A stretch of DNA of 64,000 nucleotides. It comes from Porticoccus sp038143955. GTDB taxonomy: Bacteria > Pseudomonadota > Gammaproteobacteria > Pseudomonadales > Porticoccaceae. The position numbers were made by a program, and so were the translations under genes. Positions within the stretch are counted from its first letter, which is position 1. Each line of letters opens with the position of its first letter. This document shows, one piece after another, positions 30,567 through 40,050 of the stretch. The notes beneath the pieces are model-generated. The model worked only from the letters and a program-made list of their open reading frames with translations, was not told the origin of the DNA and ran no database searches. Where the stretch lies: positions 744,001 to 808,000 of the forward strand of contig JAYQMT010000005.1 of assembly GCA_038143955.1 (NCBI GenBank), in the 5' to 3' direction.

Positions 30567-30956
30567 GACAACAATCTGATTGGCCTCCCCCTTAGGAGGG
30601 AGATTGCGAAATTTATTGTATTTTAGACATGACGTATCTTTTGACTTCATCGTGAGGTATGTCATTGAGAACCCACCGATTTGGCATTAAAATTTAATAT
30701 TTTTTTACAGCACTCTCATAAAAACCTTAAGCATATCTTGTCTGTTTAGGTTCGCAGGTTGATTGAAGAAACCAAGTCTGCATTGATATTGAAATTCTGT
30801 TTGCTGCTATCACGGGTTATAGAACTAATATCTCTAAAGTTATGATAACTTTAAATTTATTTCGCATCTCTATTTCTACTATAAAATTCATCTTTATAAG
30901 CATTAATCTTATTGGTTATAATAAATAGCTTAATGCAGCCTCTTTAGGAGCTTGAA
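30567..30956. other. 390-bp region without a gene; hairpin after the barrel remnant
   Basis: Just after the barrel remnant, CTCCC (30585-30589) pairs with GGGAG (30598-30602) around an 8-base loop. No T tract follows on the plus strand, so terminator function is uncertain. The remaining sequence up to 30956 has no recognisable ORF. It ends with the AGGAG ribosome site of the next small gene. Confidence 0.4.
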
Positions 30957-31151
30957 ATGGCCACAGAATCAATAATTAAATTTTTAGTTTTATTCCTAAG
31001 TTATTGCTTCATATATATATCTGGTCGTAAGAAAATTGAAAGTTTAGCTAAAAAACCAGGTACTTCAGAATTCATTAGAAAATACGGTGTTGGATCCTGG
31101 TTAATATTTGTATCAGTACTAACGATTATTGCTAGTGATTACATCATTTAG
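30957..31151 (+). CDS. Small two-helix membrane protein
   Basis: 64 residues beginning MATESIIKFLVLFLSY, with hydrophobic helices at about 6-21 and 46-63 separated by a basic loop (GRKKIESLAKKPGTSEFIRKYG). An AGGAG ribosome site lies 8 bases before ATG, which supports translation. The function and family are not recognised. It lies 43 bases upstream of the thermonuclease gene on the same strand. Confidence 0.6.
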   Translation: MATESIIKFLVLFLSYCFIYISGRKKIESLAKKPGTSEFIRKYGVGSWLIFVSVLTIIASDYII

Positions 31152-31194
31152 TTAGATTAATCGATATATAAATGAAAACATAATATTCAACTAT

Positions 31195-31668
31195 ATGACT
31201 AAATTAAAACTGTTTCTAATTACATTAATTGCAGTATTCAGTCTTTCAGTGCAAGCAGAAATCGTAACAGGTAAGGTGATCAAGGTAGCTGATGGTGATA
31301 CTCTCACTCTTCTCACCGATTCAAATAAAAAAATAAGGATCAGGTTAGCTGGTATAGATGCACCCGAGAGAAAGCAGCCATTTGGTAACAGCGCAAAAGA
31401 AATATTAGCTAAATTAGTTTTTCAAAAAAAAATTCTCATAGAAACACAAACCAAAGATAGGTATGGAAGAACCGTTGGTATCGTTTTTCTTGATAATCAG
31501 AGTATCAATAATGAATTAGTTAGGCAAGGTATGGCCTGGGTATACAAAAAATATACCAACAATAAGACACTTTATGAACTCGAGAATAAAGCTAAAACTA
31601 AAATGGTTGGACTGTGGGCTGATGAAAACCCCATAGCTCCCTGGGATTGGCGAAGAGGTAAACGTTAG
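31195..31668 (+). CDS. Secreted thermonuclease (staphylococcal-nuclease family)
   Basis: 157 residues. A signal peptide (KLKLFLITLIAVFSLSVQA) precedes an SNase OB-fold domain. The catalytic residues expected for the family are visible: Arg and Glu in RIRLAGIDAPERKQP, the second Arg in DRYGRTVGIV, and Asp residues in VADGDTLTL. The C-terminal GLWADENPIAPWDWR is typical of bacterial SNase homologues. It would hydrolyse DNA and RNA in the periplasm or outside the cell, using Ca2+. Confidence 0.9.
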   Translation: MTKLKLFLITLIAVFSLSVQAEIVTGKVIKVADGDTLTLLTDSNKKIRIRLAGIDAPERKQPFGNSAKEILAKLVFQKKILIETQTKDRYGRTVGIVFLDNQSINNELVRQGMAWVYKKYTNNKTLYELENKAKTKMVGLWADENPIAPWDWRRGKR

Positions 31669-31927
31669 CTAAGATCAAAGTTAAAGCTATTTGAAGATTC
31701 TTGAGAGTACTATTTTTCCAAATTTGCAACAATCATGAATGGGAATAACTAAACCAAAATAGATTTTAAAATGATTTAAGTATTATAAATTGCAAATGTA
31801 TTTATGTCTTTATGAATCCTATGCACTCCACGGTAATTCAATTCTTTGAAAACATTCACGACTAAGCAATAATGAGAATAGCCTAAAATAATCATGCCAT
31901 CGCCATTAGAAAGGCTCAGAGTTCTCA

Positions 31928-33085
31928 TTAATCAAACTTCTTCCAAACAAACCGGTTTATATAATCAGTGTAGCTAAGAATAGTGCGCACAACTTTCTCG
32001 GATACATTAGGGGCTACATAATCTTTAACAATATTAATATTTCTAACCTCCCCCTAAACTGCTTCTCTAGAATACTTAACGCTTGAAGGACTCTATCACT
32101 ATTCATGCCAGTAAACATAACCGCACCTTCTTCCATGCCCTCTGGACGCTCATGTGCATCTCGGATATTGATTGCGGGAAAGTTCAAAATTGATGACTCT
32201 TCGGTGATAGTTCCGCTGTCGCTCAATACGGCTTTGGCATTGATCTGAAGATTTATGTAATCACTGAAACTAAGCGGTTTTTGAAGATTTACTAGTGGAT
32301 GGAATTGCAAACCTAATTCTTCAATTTTCTTACGTGTTCTCGGATGTGTAGATACAATGATAGGGTATTTATACATATCCCCAAGGCGGTTCAATGTCTG
32401 GACAAAATTTGAATATTAATTTTAGAGTCGATATTTTCTTCACGATGAACACTGACAACAAAGTATTGATATTCAACCAGATTCAACTTTTCTAAAACGT
32501 TAGATGATTCAATTTTTCTTTTATAAAAAGAAATGACTTCGTACATCGGGCTACCTGTTTTTACAATCAATTCAGGCTTGATACCTCTTTTAAAAGATAC
32601 TCTCTCGCAATATCACTATATGGCATATTTATATCAGAGGTATGATCAATAATCTTTCTATTAATCTCTTCAGGAACACGGAGATCGTAACAACGATTAC
32701 CTGCTTCCATATGAAATATCGGAATCTTGCGTCGTTTAGCAGGGATAACCGCCATTGCACTATTTGTATCTCCAAGAATCAATATTGCTTCAGGAGCTTT
32801 TTCCGCGAAAACTTTATCAGACTTGCTGATCACTTGAGCAATTGATTCAGCAACTGTGGCTCCTGCACACTCTAAAAATACATCTGGGGTCCTCAGTCCT
32901 AAATCATCAAAAAAAATCTGATTTAGTTCATAGTCATAATTTTGACCCGTATGAACAAATATATGATCACAATATTCATCCAGCTTGGCAATCGTACGTG
33001 ACAGACGAATGATTTCAGGACGAGTACCAACAATCGTCATTAATTTAAGCTTTGGTGTCTTAAGCAAAGTATTCAAGATATTCAT
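31928..33085 (-). CDS. fnlC: UDP-N-acetyl sugar 2-epimerase, FnlC/WbjD type, three frameshifts
   Basis: A non-hydrolysing 2-epimerase that in the UDP-L-FucNAc / L-QuiNAc pathways converts the talo/rhamno intermediate. TIVGTRPEIIRLSR opens the N-domain; ILGDTNS, PIFHMEAGNRCYDLRVPEEINR, STHPRTRKKIEELGL and LSDSGTITEESSILNFP follow; the end is KVVRTILSYTDYINRFVW. These match the FnlC/WbjD branch, not WecB. Pieces lie in different frames, with breaks near 32567-32580, near 32395-32405 and at a G5 run (32049-32053). The true C-terminus reaches a stop at 31928. If the breaks are read errors, the protein is about 384 residues. It is isolated from other pathway genes, most of which lie beyond 49 kb. 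Confidence 0.8.
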
Positions 33086-33140
33086 CCCTCATTTTATTAA
33101 CTAGCTCGGGCTAGGCCGGTGGTTCAAAGTCAACTTCACC
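33060..33140 (-). pseudogene. Tail of an RmlD-like reductase, remnant upstream of fnlC
   Basis: Read on the minus strand, this gives VDFEPPA, an in-frame TAG, PELVNKMRDEYLEYFA and a stop. It mirrors the C-terminus of the RmlD-like reductase at 49674-50537 (TDYEPPSWPELVNNM), with TAG where that protein has Trp. The fragment overlaps the fnlC start by 26 bases, as coupled genes do. It shows that an RmlD-like gene once preceded fnlC here. The rest of that gene is gone or replaced. Confidence 0.6.
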
Positions 33141-33347
33141 TTAAGAAACATCTTTAGGTTTTATGCCATCATCTTCAACAGCTATAAGAATAAGTTTTTT
33201 TGGCTCTATTCTATTTATTTGGGATTTAATCTGTTGCAGGATTTGCCTAGCATCCAATGCACTAGGGGTTTCCAAAGATATAATTGGTGAGAATAATATT
33301 CCTGCAATTACAGAGCGAGGTAATGGTTTCAAATTAAATCTCCACAT
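33141..33347 (-). other. Short unassigned frame fused to the RmlD-like remnant
   Basis: A 68-codon open frame (WRFNLKPLPRSVIAGILF onward) in the same frame as the reductase tail, separated from it by a TAA. It does not look like RmlD sequence and no ribosome site is evident. It may be debris from a rearrangement, and the family is not recognised. The flanking bases 33348-33552 hold nothing identifiable, except ATGGTAAATT at 33541-33550, the reverse complement of the AATTTACCAT seen at rearrangement points further right. Confidence 0.3.
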
Positions 33348-33552
33348 TAATGCAAGAGATCTTACATCTTTTTCTCATAAGAGGATATTTTGTCTGTTGT
33401 TTTTTTTAGATTTTCATGTGTAATGATACCTTCAAGACAATACACTTGAATAATTTCTTAAAACTTATGATTATTTTAATTTAAAGCGTAACAGTGGAAC
33501 GTCTAATTTGGGTTTTTAAATAATTTAGATAAAAAATGGCATGGTAAATTAA

Positions 33553-35539
33553 TTGAATAAATCTTCTGCTTGGAATACTTCATATCTACCAGAAATTGAT
33601 GGGTTGCGAGCTTTTTCTATTATTTTTGTTATTGCTTATCACGCGTTCCCAGATTTACTTAAGAGTGGTTATGTTGGTGTAGATATTTTTTTTGTAATAA
33701 GCGGTTTTTTGATTACAAATTATATTATAAAAAATTTAGAAAAAGGACAGTTTAGTCCAATTGAGTTTTTGGCCGTCGAATCAGGCGTTTATTTCCGACT
33801 CTTATCGTTGTCATGGCTAGTTCTATTATTTTTGGCTGGTTTGTTTTATTGGACGGAGAATACAAGCAACTTGGCAACCATATCGCAAGTTCTTCTGCCT
33901 TTGTTATTAATTTTATCCTAGCTAGCGAAAGTGGCTATTTTGATAATTTAGCTGAGACGAAGCCCATGCTCCATTTATGGAGCTTAGCAGTCGAGGAGCA
34001 ATTTTATATTGTATGGCCCATCGTTCTTTGTATGGCTTGGAAATATCAGTTCAATATACTTAAAATTTTTATAATATTTTTTATTATTTCATTTTATTTA
34101 CATATACAATTTATCGATTCATATCCCGCTGAAGTATTTTTTTGGTCCCTCACACGTTTCTGGGAGCTTGCAAGTGGCGGTATTTTAGCCTGGGTAATGG
34201 CTCAAAAAATTCAGGAACCAACTGGTAGATCTTCTGATGGCCTCTATGTTGCTAATATCATGTCGTTCTTGGGTTTTTCGTCAATAATTTTCTGTGCGAT
34301 GAGCTCAAACTTAAAACTTTTGTTACCATTACCATCGCCAATATTAGCAGTTGCAGGCGCTTCACTTATTATCGCCTCTGGGTCAAAGGCTTGGCTTAAT
34401 CGAATTTTTTTAATAAATCCTGTAATAATTTCAGTTGGTTTGATTAGTTATCCTCTATATTTATGGCATTGGCCGATTCTTTCTTTTTTGCAGATCATTG
34501 AAGGAGGCAATCTCCCAATACAGACTCGAATTTTAGCATTAATCGTATCATTTCTTTTGGCTTGGTTAACTTATAAGTTTATTGAACTACCTGTTCGATC
34601 TAGCCATAAAAAGAACCTAACTAGTATTATATTAATTATAGGACTCATTCTTGTTGGGTCTATGGGGTGGATAATTAAAAGTAATGGTGAAACACCTTAT
34701 AATGTCGAATTAAAGAAAATTAGTGACGCGAGAAATGATTGGCTGTATCCGGGTGATTTATTGGAAAGAAATGGCGCATTTTACACTAGTGAGTCTGCTG
34801 CTTCGATAATGTTCATGGGGGATTCTCATATGTCTCAATATAGCCAACGCGTAGTTGATTTTTATCAGCAAGGCAGAAGTAAAGAAGCTGTTTTTTTAAC
34901 TGGGGCGGTTGTACATTTATTCCAAATTTAGTTGAAAAAAATGATAAGAAATGTTCTGAGAAATCAAAACTACTCAAAGAGGTTTTGTCAAGAAATCCTA
35001 TAAAAACTATAGTTATTGGACTTTGTTTTAATTGTTATTTTGCTAAAAAAGATAACCCTTTTATATATCATAAAAATGATCAAAAACAGCTACCTTTATC
35101 GGATGATGTTGGACTGAATGCAGCAAAAAACTCATTTTATGATTTTGTGAAAAAACTAAGCCTCAATTATAAAGTGGTAATTTTGCAAGATAATCCAGTC
35201 GACGATAGATTTGATCCTGCTTACACTATAGGTACATCGACTAGAGGCAAGCGCTCGATTCCTATGAACACCGATGTTATTACAAGGCCATTTTCACAAG
35301 ATCCAGAACAAAGTGATTTAGAGGAAGACTTAATTCTCAACCTTAGTAATCATGCTGAACATATTAATCAGTCCGAGAAAATCTGCCCTAATGCTGTATG
35401 CAATGCTTTAGATGGTAATCTAATACCGATATATAAAGATGGAAATCACATGACATCTTCTTTTGTAAAAAACAACATGGATGTTCTTGATGAATTTTTT
35501 GTAATTACCAGAAGGTTAAATGAAAGTGTTGAACTTTGA
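33553..35539 (+). CDS. OafA-type O-acyltransferase (acyltransferase-3 plus SGNH domain), two frameshifts
   Basis: A membrane acyltransferase expected to acetylate a surface polysaccharide. The acyltransferase-3 domain begins YLPEIDGLRAFSIIFVIAYHAFP (invariant His) and continues GYVGVDIFFVISGFL, then in a second frame ETKPMLHLWSLAVEEQFYIVWP and about eight membrane helices. A periplasmic SGNH hydrolase-like domain starts MFMGDSHMSQY and ends DGNHMTSS, giving the catalytic Ser and Asp/His. Breaks are near 33766-33774 (T5GG region) and at a G4 run (34902-34905). Rejoined length is about 660 residues, standard for OafA/OatA-like two-domain enzymes. It opens the plus-strand polysaccharide block. 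Confidence 0.82.
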
Positions 35540-37082
35540 AAATAATACAATGCGTCATAATTTAACTCAAATACGAGTTTTTACTGCTATTGTCAGCTTA
35601 ATAGTTTCGATATATGCAATTTATTCTGATGATATCATTAATATAGATGGAATTTTATACTTAAAAGCCGCTGAATTATTTGTAAGCGGTAATATGGAGG
35701 CAGCATTTGCATCTTATAATTGGCCATTTTATTCAATTATAATCGCCCTTTTTCATAAATTAACATCAATTCCTTTAGAATTAATCGCATTAATCTTAAA
35801 TAGTGTATTTTTTGTATTATTGACAGATGCACTGATATTGATATCTAGTTTAATTTTTCCCGTGCCGAGACAGTTAAAGATATCAGCTTTATTGATTCTT
35901 TGCTTGATGCCTATATTAGATTACCGTGATTATATAATTCGTGATCCAGGTTACTGGGCATTCGTATGTATAGCGCTATATTATTTCATGGTTTTTTTGA
36001 ATTCATCTCGCATAATCCACGGAACTTTATGGCAAATTTTCATGATATTTGCCATTTTTTTTCGCATAGAAGGAATTTTTTTATTAATCACTTTACCCTT
36101 ATTTATACTGTTATCAAAAAAATTACGAGATAATCTGGTAATTAGAAAGCTTGTTTCATGCTTTTTTGTATCAATTATTCTTTTGGCTACGATTCCTTTC
36201 ATGGAAGATCTCGCCACAAAGCATTTTTCGAAAATCTACTCTATTTTAAATTATATAAACCTAAATTTTGTTTTTGAGAAGTTCATCTTTTCTGCTGAAA
36301 TCCTAGAGCGTCAAGTTTTAAATAAATGGTCAGAAGAATACGCTACGTTTATCCTGTTTTTTGGTTTTTTAGCGCTATTAATTTATAAAGTAGTTGAAGG
36401 ATTTTCAATCTCCTATATCCTGATTTTTCTTGCATCATTTAAAAACTCCTCTCAATCTTCAGATACCCTATACCGAGACTTTTTTGTATATTTTTTGATG
36501 CTCAATTCATTGGTACTACTTGTATTTGTGCTTAAAGAAAATTTTATTTCCAGTAGATATGTAGTGCTGACATCGATCAACTTATTTTTACTATTATTAT
36601 TTCATATGGTTACTGGTATTGAGCAGCTATATCTCAACAAAAATAAGTTATTGCTGACAATTATTTTTTTATGTTTGTCGTATAATTTAATAGATTCAAT
36701 GAGTGCTTCTCGCAATAAATCATATATTAAAGATATTGCACTTTTGTCTGCAAAGAAAATTCCAGAAAAAAGTATGGTGATGATAAATAATAAAGCAGCT
36801 TTTTATTACTTAACAAAAGAAGCAGCTCATTTAACTGTTTGCTTTTTAGAAACGAAACAAATTGATATGAAGGAATTAAAACTAAAAAAAGATAACTGCA
36901 ATATAGACAAAATCTCTCAAAAGTATTTTAAAAGTTACCTTTATTTTGATTATATTCTAATTATTAATAAAAATAATAACTCAGATTATTTTAGAAACTT
37001 GAGTGGTTTTAATCTTGAGCAAATAATTCAAACTAAAAATCAAAAAAAAGATGAAGCTGTTTTGTACAAAGTAGTAAAATAA
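35520..37082 (+). CDS. Polytopic membrane protein, probable GT-C-fold glycosyltransferase
   Basis: 520 residues with roughly ten hydrophobic helices. The first loop contains NIDGILYLKAAELF, and IIRDPGYWAF and FFRIEGIFLL follow, resembling the acidic first-loop and conserved Arg/Glu features of PMT/ArnT-like GT-C enzymes that use polyprenyl-phosphate sugars. Part of the C-terminus (residues 400-520) is soluble. No close family is recognised. The first start overlaps the acyltransferase end by 20 bases; ATG at 35550 is an alternative. Its last 36 coding bases recur 670 bp downstream, fused to an integrase remnant. Confidence 0.6.
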   Translation: MKVLNFENNTMRHNLTQIRVFTAIVSLIVSIYAIYSDDIINIDGILYLKAAELFVSGNMEAAFASYNWPFYSIIIALFHKLTSIPLELIALILNSVFFVLLTDALILISSLIFPVPRQLKISALLILCLMPILDYRDYIIRDPGYWAFVCIALYYFMVFLNSSRIIHGTLWQIFMIFAIFFRIEGIFLLITLPLFILLSKKLRDNLVIRKLVSCFFVSIILLATIPFMEDLATKHFSKIYSILNYINLNFVFEKFIFSAEILERQVLNKWSEEYATFILFFGFLALLIYKVVEGFSISYILIFLASFKNSSQSSDTLYRDFFVYFLMLNSLVLLVFVLKENFISSRYVVLTSINLFLLLLFHMVTGIEQLYLNKNKLLLTIIFLCLSYNLIDSMSASRNKSYIKDIALLSAKKIPEKSMVMINNKAAFYYLTKEAAHLTVCFLETKQIDMKELKLKKDNCNIDKISQKYFKSYLYFDYILIINKNNNSDYFRNLSGFNLEQIIQTKNQKKDEAVLYKVVK

Positions 37083-37088
37083 TTTACC
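37047..37088 (+). repeat. 42-bp direct repeat, copy 1 (end of the GT-C-like gene)
   Basis: Encodes the C-terminal KDEAVLYKVVK, stop and AATTTACC. It matches 37717-37758 at 40 of 42 positions. Confidence 0.9.
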
Positions 37089-37130
37089 CAGGTCTAACAC
37101 TATTTGCTATAACAAGGATTAATCTTGGTA

Positions 37131-37290
37131 CTATCAATGAACTTACCAATAATCATATCGCTAGAAAAAAGATGGCAAACTCATCTAGAAAATACTTTAA
37201 TGACGAATTTCATTGGGAAAAGGTAAGTAAAAATTTTATAAAAAAAAGAAGAAATAATATTATTTAACAAAAAACTCATTTATAATTTAC
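37131..37290 (+). pseudogene. Truncated duplicate of a glycosyltransferase 3' end
   Basis: About 160 bp similar to 43949-44113 in the large glycosyltransferase gene. It reads INELTNNHIARKKMANSS, then FNDEFHWEKVSKNF, versus NELTSNHIARKNMANAS and FNNEFHWEKVSQNF in the intact gene. Similarity ends exactly in ATTTACC, where the 102-bp repeat begins, marking a recombination joint. No start codon or upstream domain remains. Confidence 0.85.
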
Positions 37291-37385
37291 CATAGCTCAT
37301 GCTATCTGAGTGTTACTATGAAATTCATATAAATTTTTCTCAACAAGCTAACAGGCTGTTATCAGTGAGGTATCAAAAGGATTAA
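37284..37385 (+). repeat. 102-bp direct repeat, left copy
   Basis: Begins AATTTACCATAGC and ends AAAAGGATTAA. It matches 46362-46463 at 99 of 102 positions without gaps. The two copies are 9,078 bp apart and each is followed by tRNA-Arg(CCT) sequence, so they flank a mobile or recombined segment. Confidence 0.95.
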
Positions 37386-37440
37386 GCAGATAACCGTAAA
37401 AGCCATATATATAGAGGGTTATAGAGATAAAAAGGTTAAT

Positions 37441-37515
37441 GTCCTGGTAGCTCAGCTGGATAGAGCAGCCCCTCCTAAGGGGCAGGTCCGGGTTCGACTC
37501 CCTGTCAGGACGCCA
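37441..37515 (+). tRNA. tRNA-Arg (anticodon CCT), two bases short
   Basis: Acceptor GTCCTGG pairs with TCAGGAC, the D-arm is GCTC/GAGC, and the 3' CCA is encoded. As written, the anticodon stem GCCCC/GGGGC encloses only six bases (TCCTAA) and the T-stem lacks one G. Adding one C to the C4 run and one G to the G3 run gives a perfect cloverleaf of 77 bases, and the second copy at 46.5 kb does show GGGG. It is either a functional tRNA with two homopolymer errors or a decaying copy. It is the likely integration site of the adjacent integrase remnant. Confidence 0.8.
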
Positions 37516-37626
37516 ATTAATACAAGGCTTAAAGCAAGATCAGTGAAATTGTAGTAGTCAAAAATTGACATTTGGGTGCAATTAGGTGCAGTGAAACTAA
37601 GGATTCATTAACTTAGTAAGGTTGCT

Positions 37627-37752
37627 ATGGCTACCATCTACAAACGAAATGGCAAGTGGCGAGTTCAGATTCGCCAAGCAGGATTTAAAGACATATCTGA
37701 AGCATTCCCCTCAAAGAAAGATAAAGCTGTTTTGTACAAAGTAGTGAAATAA
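37627..37752 (+). pseudogene. Tyrosine-integrase N-terminal remnant fused to a foreign tail
   Basis: A 41-codon frame beginning MATIYKRNGKWRVQIRQAG, the arm-binding N-terminus of phage/island tyrosine recombinases. After FPSKKD it runs into KAVLYKVVK and a stop, copied from the end of the GT-C-like gene. The catalytic domain is absent. It lies 111 bp downstream of tRNA-Arg. Just before it, GGTGCA occurs twice ten bases apart (GGTGCAATTAGGTGCA), like arm-type binding sites. It marks a former genomic island. Confidence 0.85.
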
Positions 37753-37758
37753 TTTACC
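37717..37758 (+). repeat. 42-bp direct repeat, copy 2 (inside the integrase remnant)
   Basis: Second copy of 37047-37088 with two mismatches. It supplies the last 11 codons of the chimeric integrase frame and ends with AATTTACC. Confidence 0.9.
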
Positions 37759-37938
37759 TTGTTACAATTAGGGCACAAAGCTATAGACTAGTCTGATATT
37801 ATTGATTTATTTAAAAATGATGTATCGGTAAAATAGAATAAAATCGTTTTTCAAAGCTAAAAAAATTGATTTCGGGTCCTCAATTTATTTTATAAGAGAT
37901 TTAAACATTTTAGCTTAATAGCATAATGAGATTACCAA

Positions 37939-38739
37939 ATGTTGAATATTCTTCGCTCTTTAAAAATTATATATAGTATGCGACATAGGCTTGCTGATGG
38001 TGTTTGGCATGACATTAATCAACGATATGTAGGATCGTTATTTGGTGTGATCTGGGTAATATTATTTCCTCTATTGCAATTATCTGTATATGCAGCCTTG
38101 TATACTATAATTTTTAAAGTTCGTCCTTCAGGCTTAACAGAATATGACTATGTGATTTTGGTATTCTCTGGATTGGTTCCGTTGCTGACTTTTAATGAGA
38201 TAGTAACTGCCACAACTAATTCACTTTCTATGAACAAAAACTTGTTATTAAATACGGTATTTCCATCTGAACTTATCCCTCTGAGAGTAGCTTTAGCAGC
38301 TCAAGTACCCGGGCTTTTTGGTTTGTTAATTACAGTTACTATCGGTTTATTTTTAGGCTCAACCAATTGGCAGGTATTGCTTGTAATACCAGTTTTTTGG
38401 GGGCTTTTATTCATGTTTGCTGTAGGTATTGGCTGGATTTTGTCACTTCTTTCTTTAGTTGCGAGAGATATTCAACATGGATTAGGTATTGTGCTTATAA
38501 CTACAATGGTTTTGAGTCCGTTTGCATACACCCCTGAAATGGTTCCATCTTCATTGAAAGTAATTATTTATTTTAATCCACTTTCTTATTTCGTTCTATC
38601 GTTCCAACAACTTATTTGTTATGGCATATGGCCAGATTGGCTAAATGTCATGGGTGCAGTATTTCTTGCTTTATCAAGTTTTTTAGTTGGATTTGCCTTT
38701 TTCCAACGAGTAAAACATATTTTCTTTGATTACAGTTAG
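37939..38739 (+). CDS. wzm: ABC-2 polysaccharide export permease Wzm
   Basis: 266 residues with about six membrane helices, the length of Wzm/KpsM permeases. The N-terminal amphipathic region and RYVGSLFGVIWVILFPLLQLSVYAALY are family-typical, as are VARDIQHGLGIVL and PFAYTPEMVP in the C-terminal half. It pairs with the Wzt ATPase encoded 1.3 kb downstream to move a lipid-linked polysaccharide across the inner membrane. The transglutaminase-like gene starts 13 bases after its stop, separating the two transporter genes. Confidence 0.93.
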   Translation: MLNILRSLKIIYSMRHRLADGVWHDINQRYVGSLFGVIWVILFPLLQLSVYAALYTIIFKVRPSGLTEYDYVILVFSGLVPLLTFNEIVTATTNSLSMNKNLLLNTVFPSELIPLRVALAAQVPGLFGLLITVTIGLFLGSTNWQVLLVIPVFWGLLFMFAVGIGWILSLLSLVARDIQHGLGIVLITTMVLSPFAYTPEMVPSSLKVIIYFNPLSYFVLSFQQLICYGIWPDWLNVMGAVFLALSSFLVGFAFFQRVKHIFFDYS

Positions 38740-38752
38740 AGTTAGGGAACTT

Positions 38753-39982
38753 ATGAACATATGGATGAAATTGATATTGCTACTAAGTTGCATGTTGGGA
38801 GCAGTTGGAATATTTCAAAACAAAAATGATGGAACAACATTATCTAATGATACCGCCTCAGACGCACTTGTTCTGGAAATAGAAGATAATTTTTTACTAT
38901 TTGACCATGAACTAAAGGATAGCGTTGCTCCTGCAAAGATTATGTTAGAAAAGCTGCTTGGTTCAGCCACACCTTTTTCTGAAACATCAAACCAAGATAT
39001 CGCTAAAAAGTTAAATTATATAGTTTTTAATCACTGCAGTTCATCAAAACCAAAAACAGGGTTGGTAGATATAAATGAACTTTTTGAAGTTTGTAAAACT
39101 ACTTGTGGTGGATATGCTTACGTTTTAAGAGGATTGTTAGCTGCAAATAATATTAAAAGTCGTTATGTAAATCTATACAAATTTCCAAATCAGGGAAATC
39201 ATACTGTGGTTGAGGCTGAGATTGAGCCTGGAATATGGGCTTTATTCGATCCCACATTTGGTAGTTTTTTTACAGAAGAATCACAAGCCGATAATAGGCC
39301 ACTATCTCTAGAAGAGATCAGATTTCTTTTTACATCCGAAAATATTAATGAACACGTTTTAACAGCTAAAAAAAATACGGCTGTTTCGATAAAAAAAGAC
39401 ACTAGATACCTTTATGAACGCTCGTCATTCCCACATCGATTCATGAAAGTAAATAATTATCTTGCGGCTGAATCAATTTCTCCAGTTGGTCTCGGCATGT
39501 CTATTCCTTTGGTTCTAGAGCTAGACGTTGCATCAGGAAGAGCAACTGCCGGAATTCTTGAAGAAACAATATTCAAGAAGGACAAACAAAATTTTTAAAG
39601 TGGTCCAATGATACTATTAATAATGAAAATCCAGCTGACGATACATCATACTTATTTCATATAGTCGGTAATTATGAGCCCTACTTCAAATCCTTGAACG
39701 TGATCAGGCTTATAAATCTGCAAATAGGCGCTACCTATGAAATTGAATTTCATGGTGTGTCTCCTGCACAAGAAAGAATTCAAATAATTGACATCGGGAG
39801 AGATCTTCAGTTAAACCAAATTGAGCCTGAAGAAGTCGGCTCTGGTCAAATGTTACTAAAAAAGAAAGTTTAGGGCACTAGCATCCCACGGAGAAATAAT
39901 ATTTAGTGTAATTGAACAAAACAAGTCTCGGGTGTACCTATTTGGTATTTCAGTGCTTAATACTAAATTAAGAAAAGAATAA
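38753..39982 (+). CDS. Secreted transglutaminase-like protein in the export operon, frameshifted
   Basis: Start ATG at 38753 has a GGGA ribosome site and gives a signal-like N-terminus (MNIWMKLILLLSCMLGAVG). The frame 27 bases longer would overlap wzm. A transglutaminase-like core has Cys118 in TTCGGYAYVLRGLLAANN, His150 in GNHTVVEAE and Asp166 in WALFDPTFG. The frame breaks at a T5 run (39592-39596), continuing as WSNDTINNENPADDTSY to KKKV, and again near 39870, continuing as ALASHGEIIFSVIEQ to a stop at 39982. Rejoined length is about 409 residues, the last 130 probably a beta-rich domain. Role unknown; a periplasmic peptidase or cross-linker acting during polysaccharide export is possible. 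Confidence 0.65.
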
Positions 39983-40050
39983 TAAAGACCTCTATTTGAT
40001 TTCATTCTTTCGATACAATATTAAATAAACGTTAAGAACCTAATATCTTT

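Noticed and set aside
33163..33423. Plus-strand 86-codon open frame opposite the reductase remnant
   Set aside because: Low-complexity translation, no ribosome site, and the minus strand carries recognisable reductase-tail sequence.
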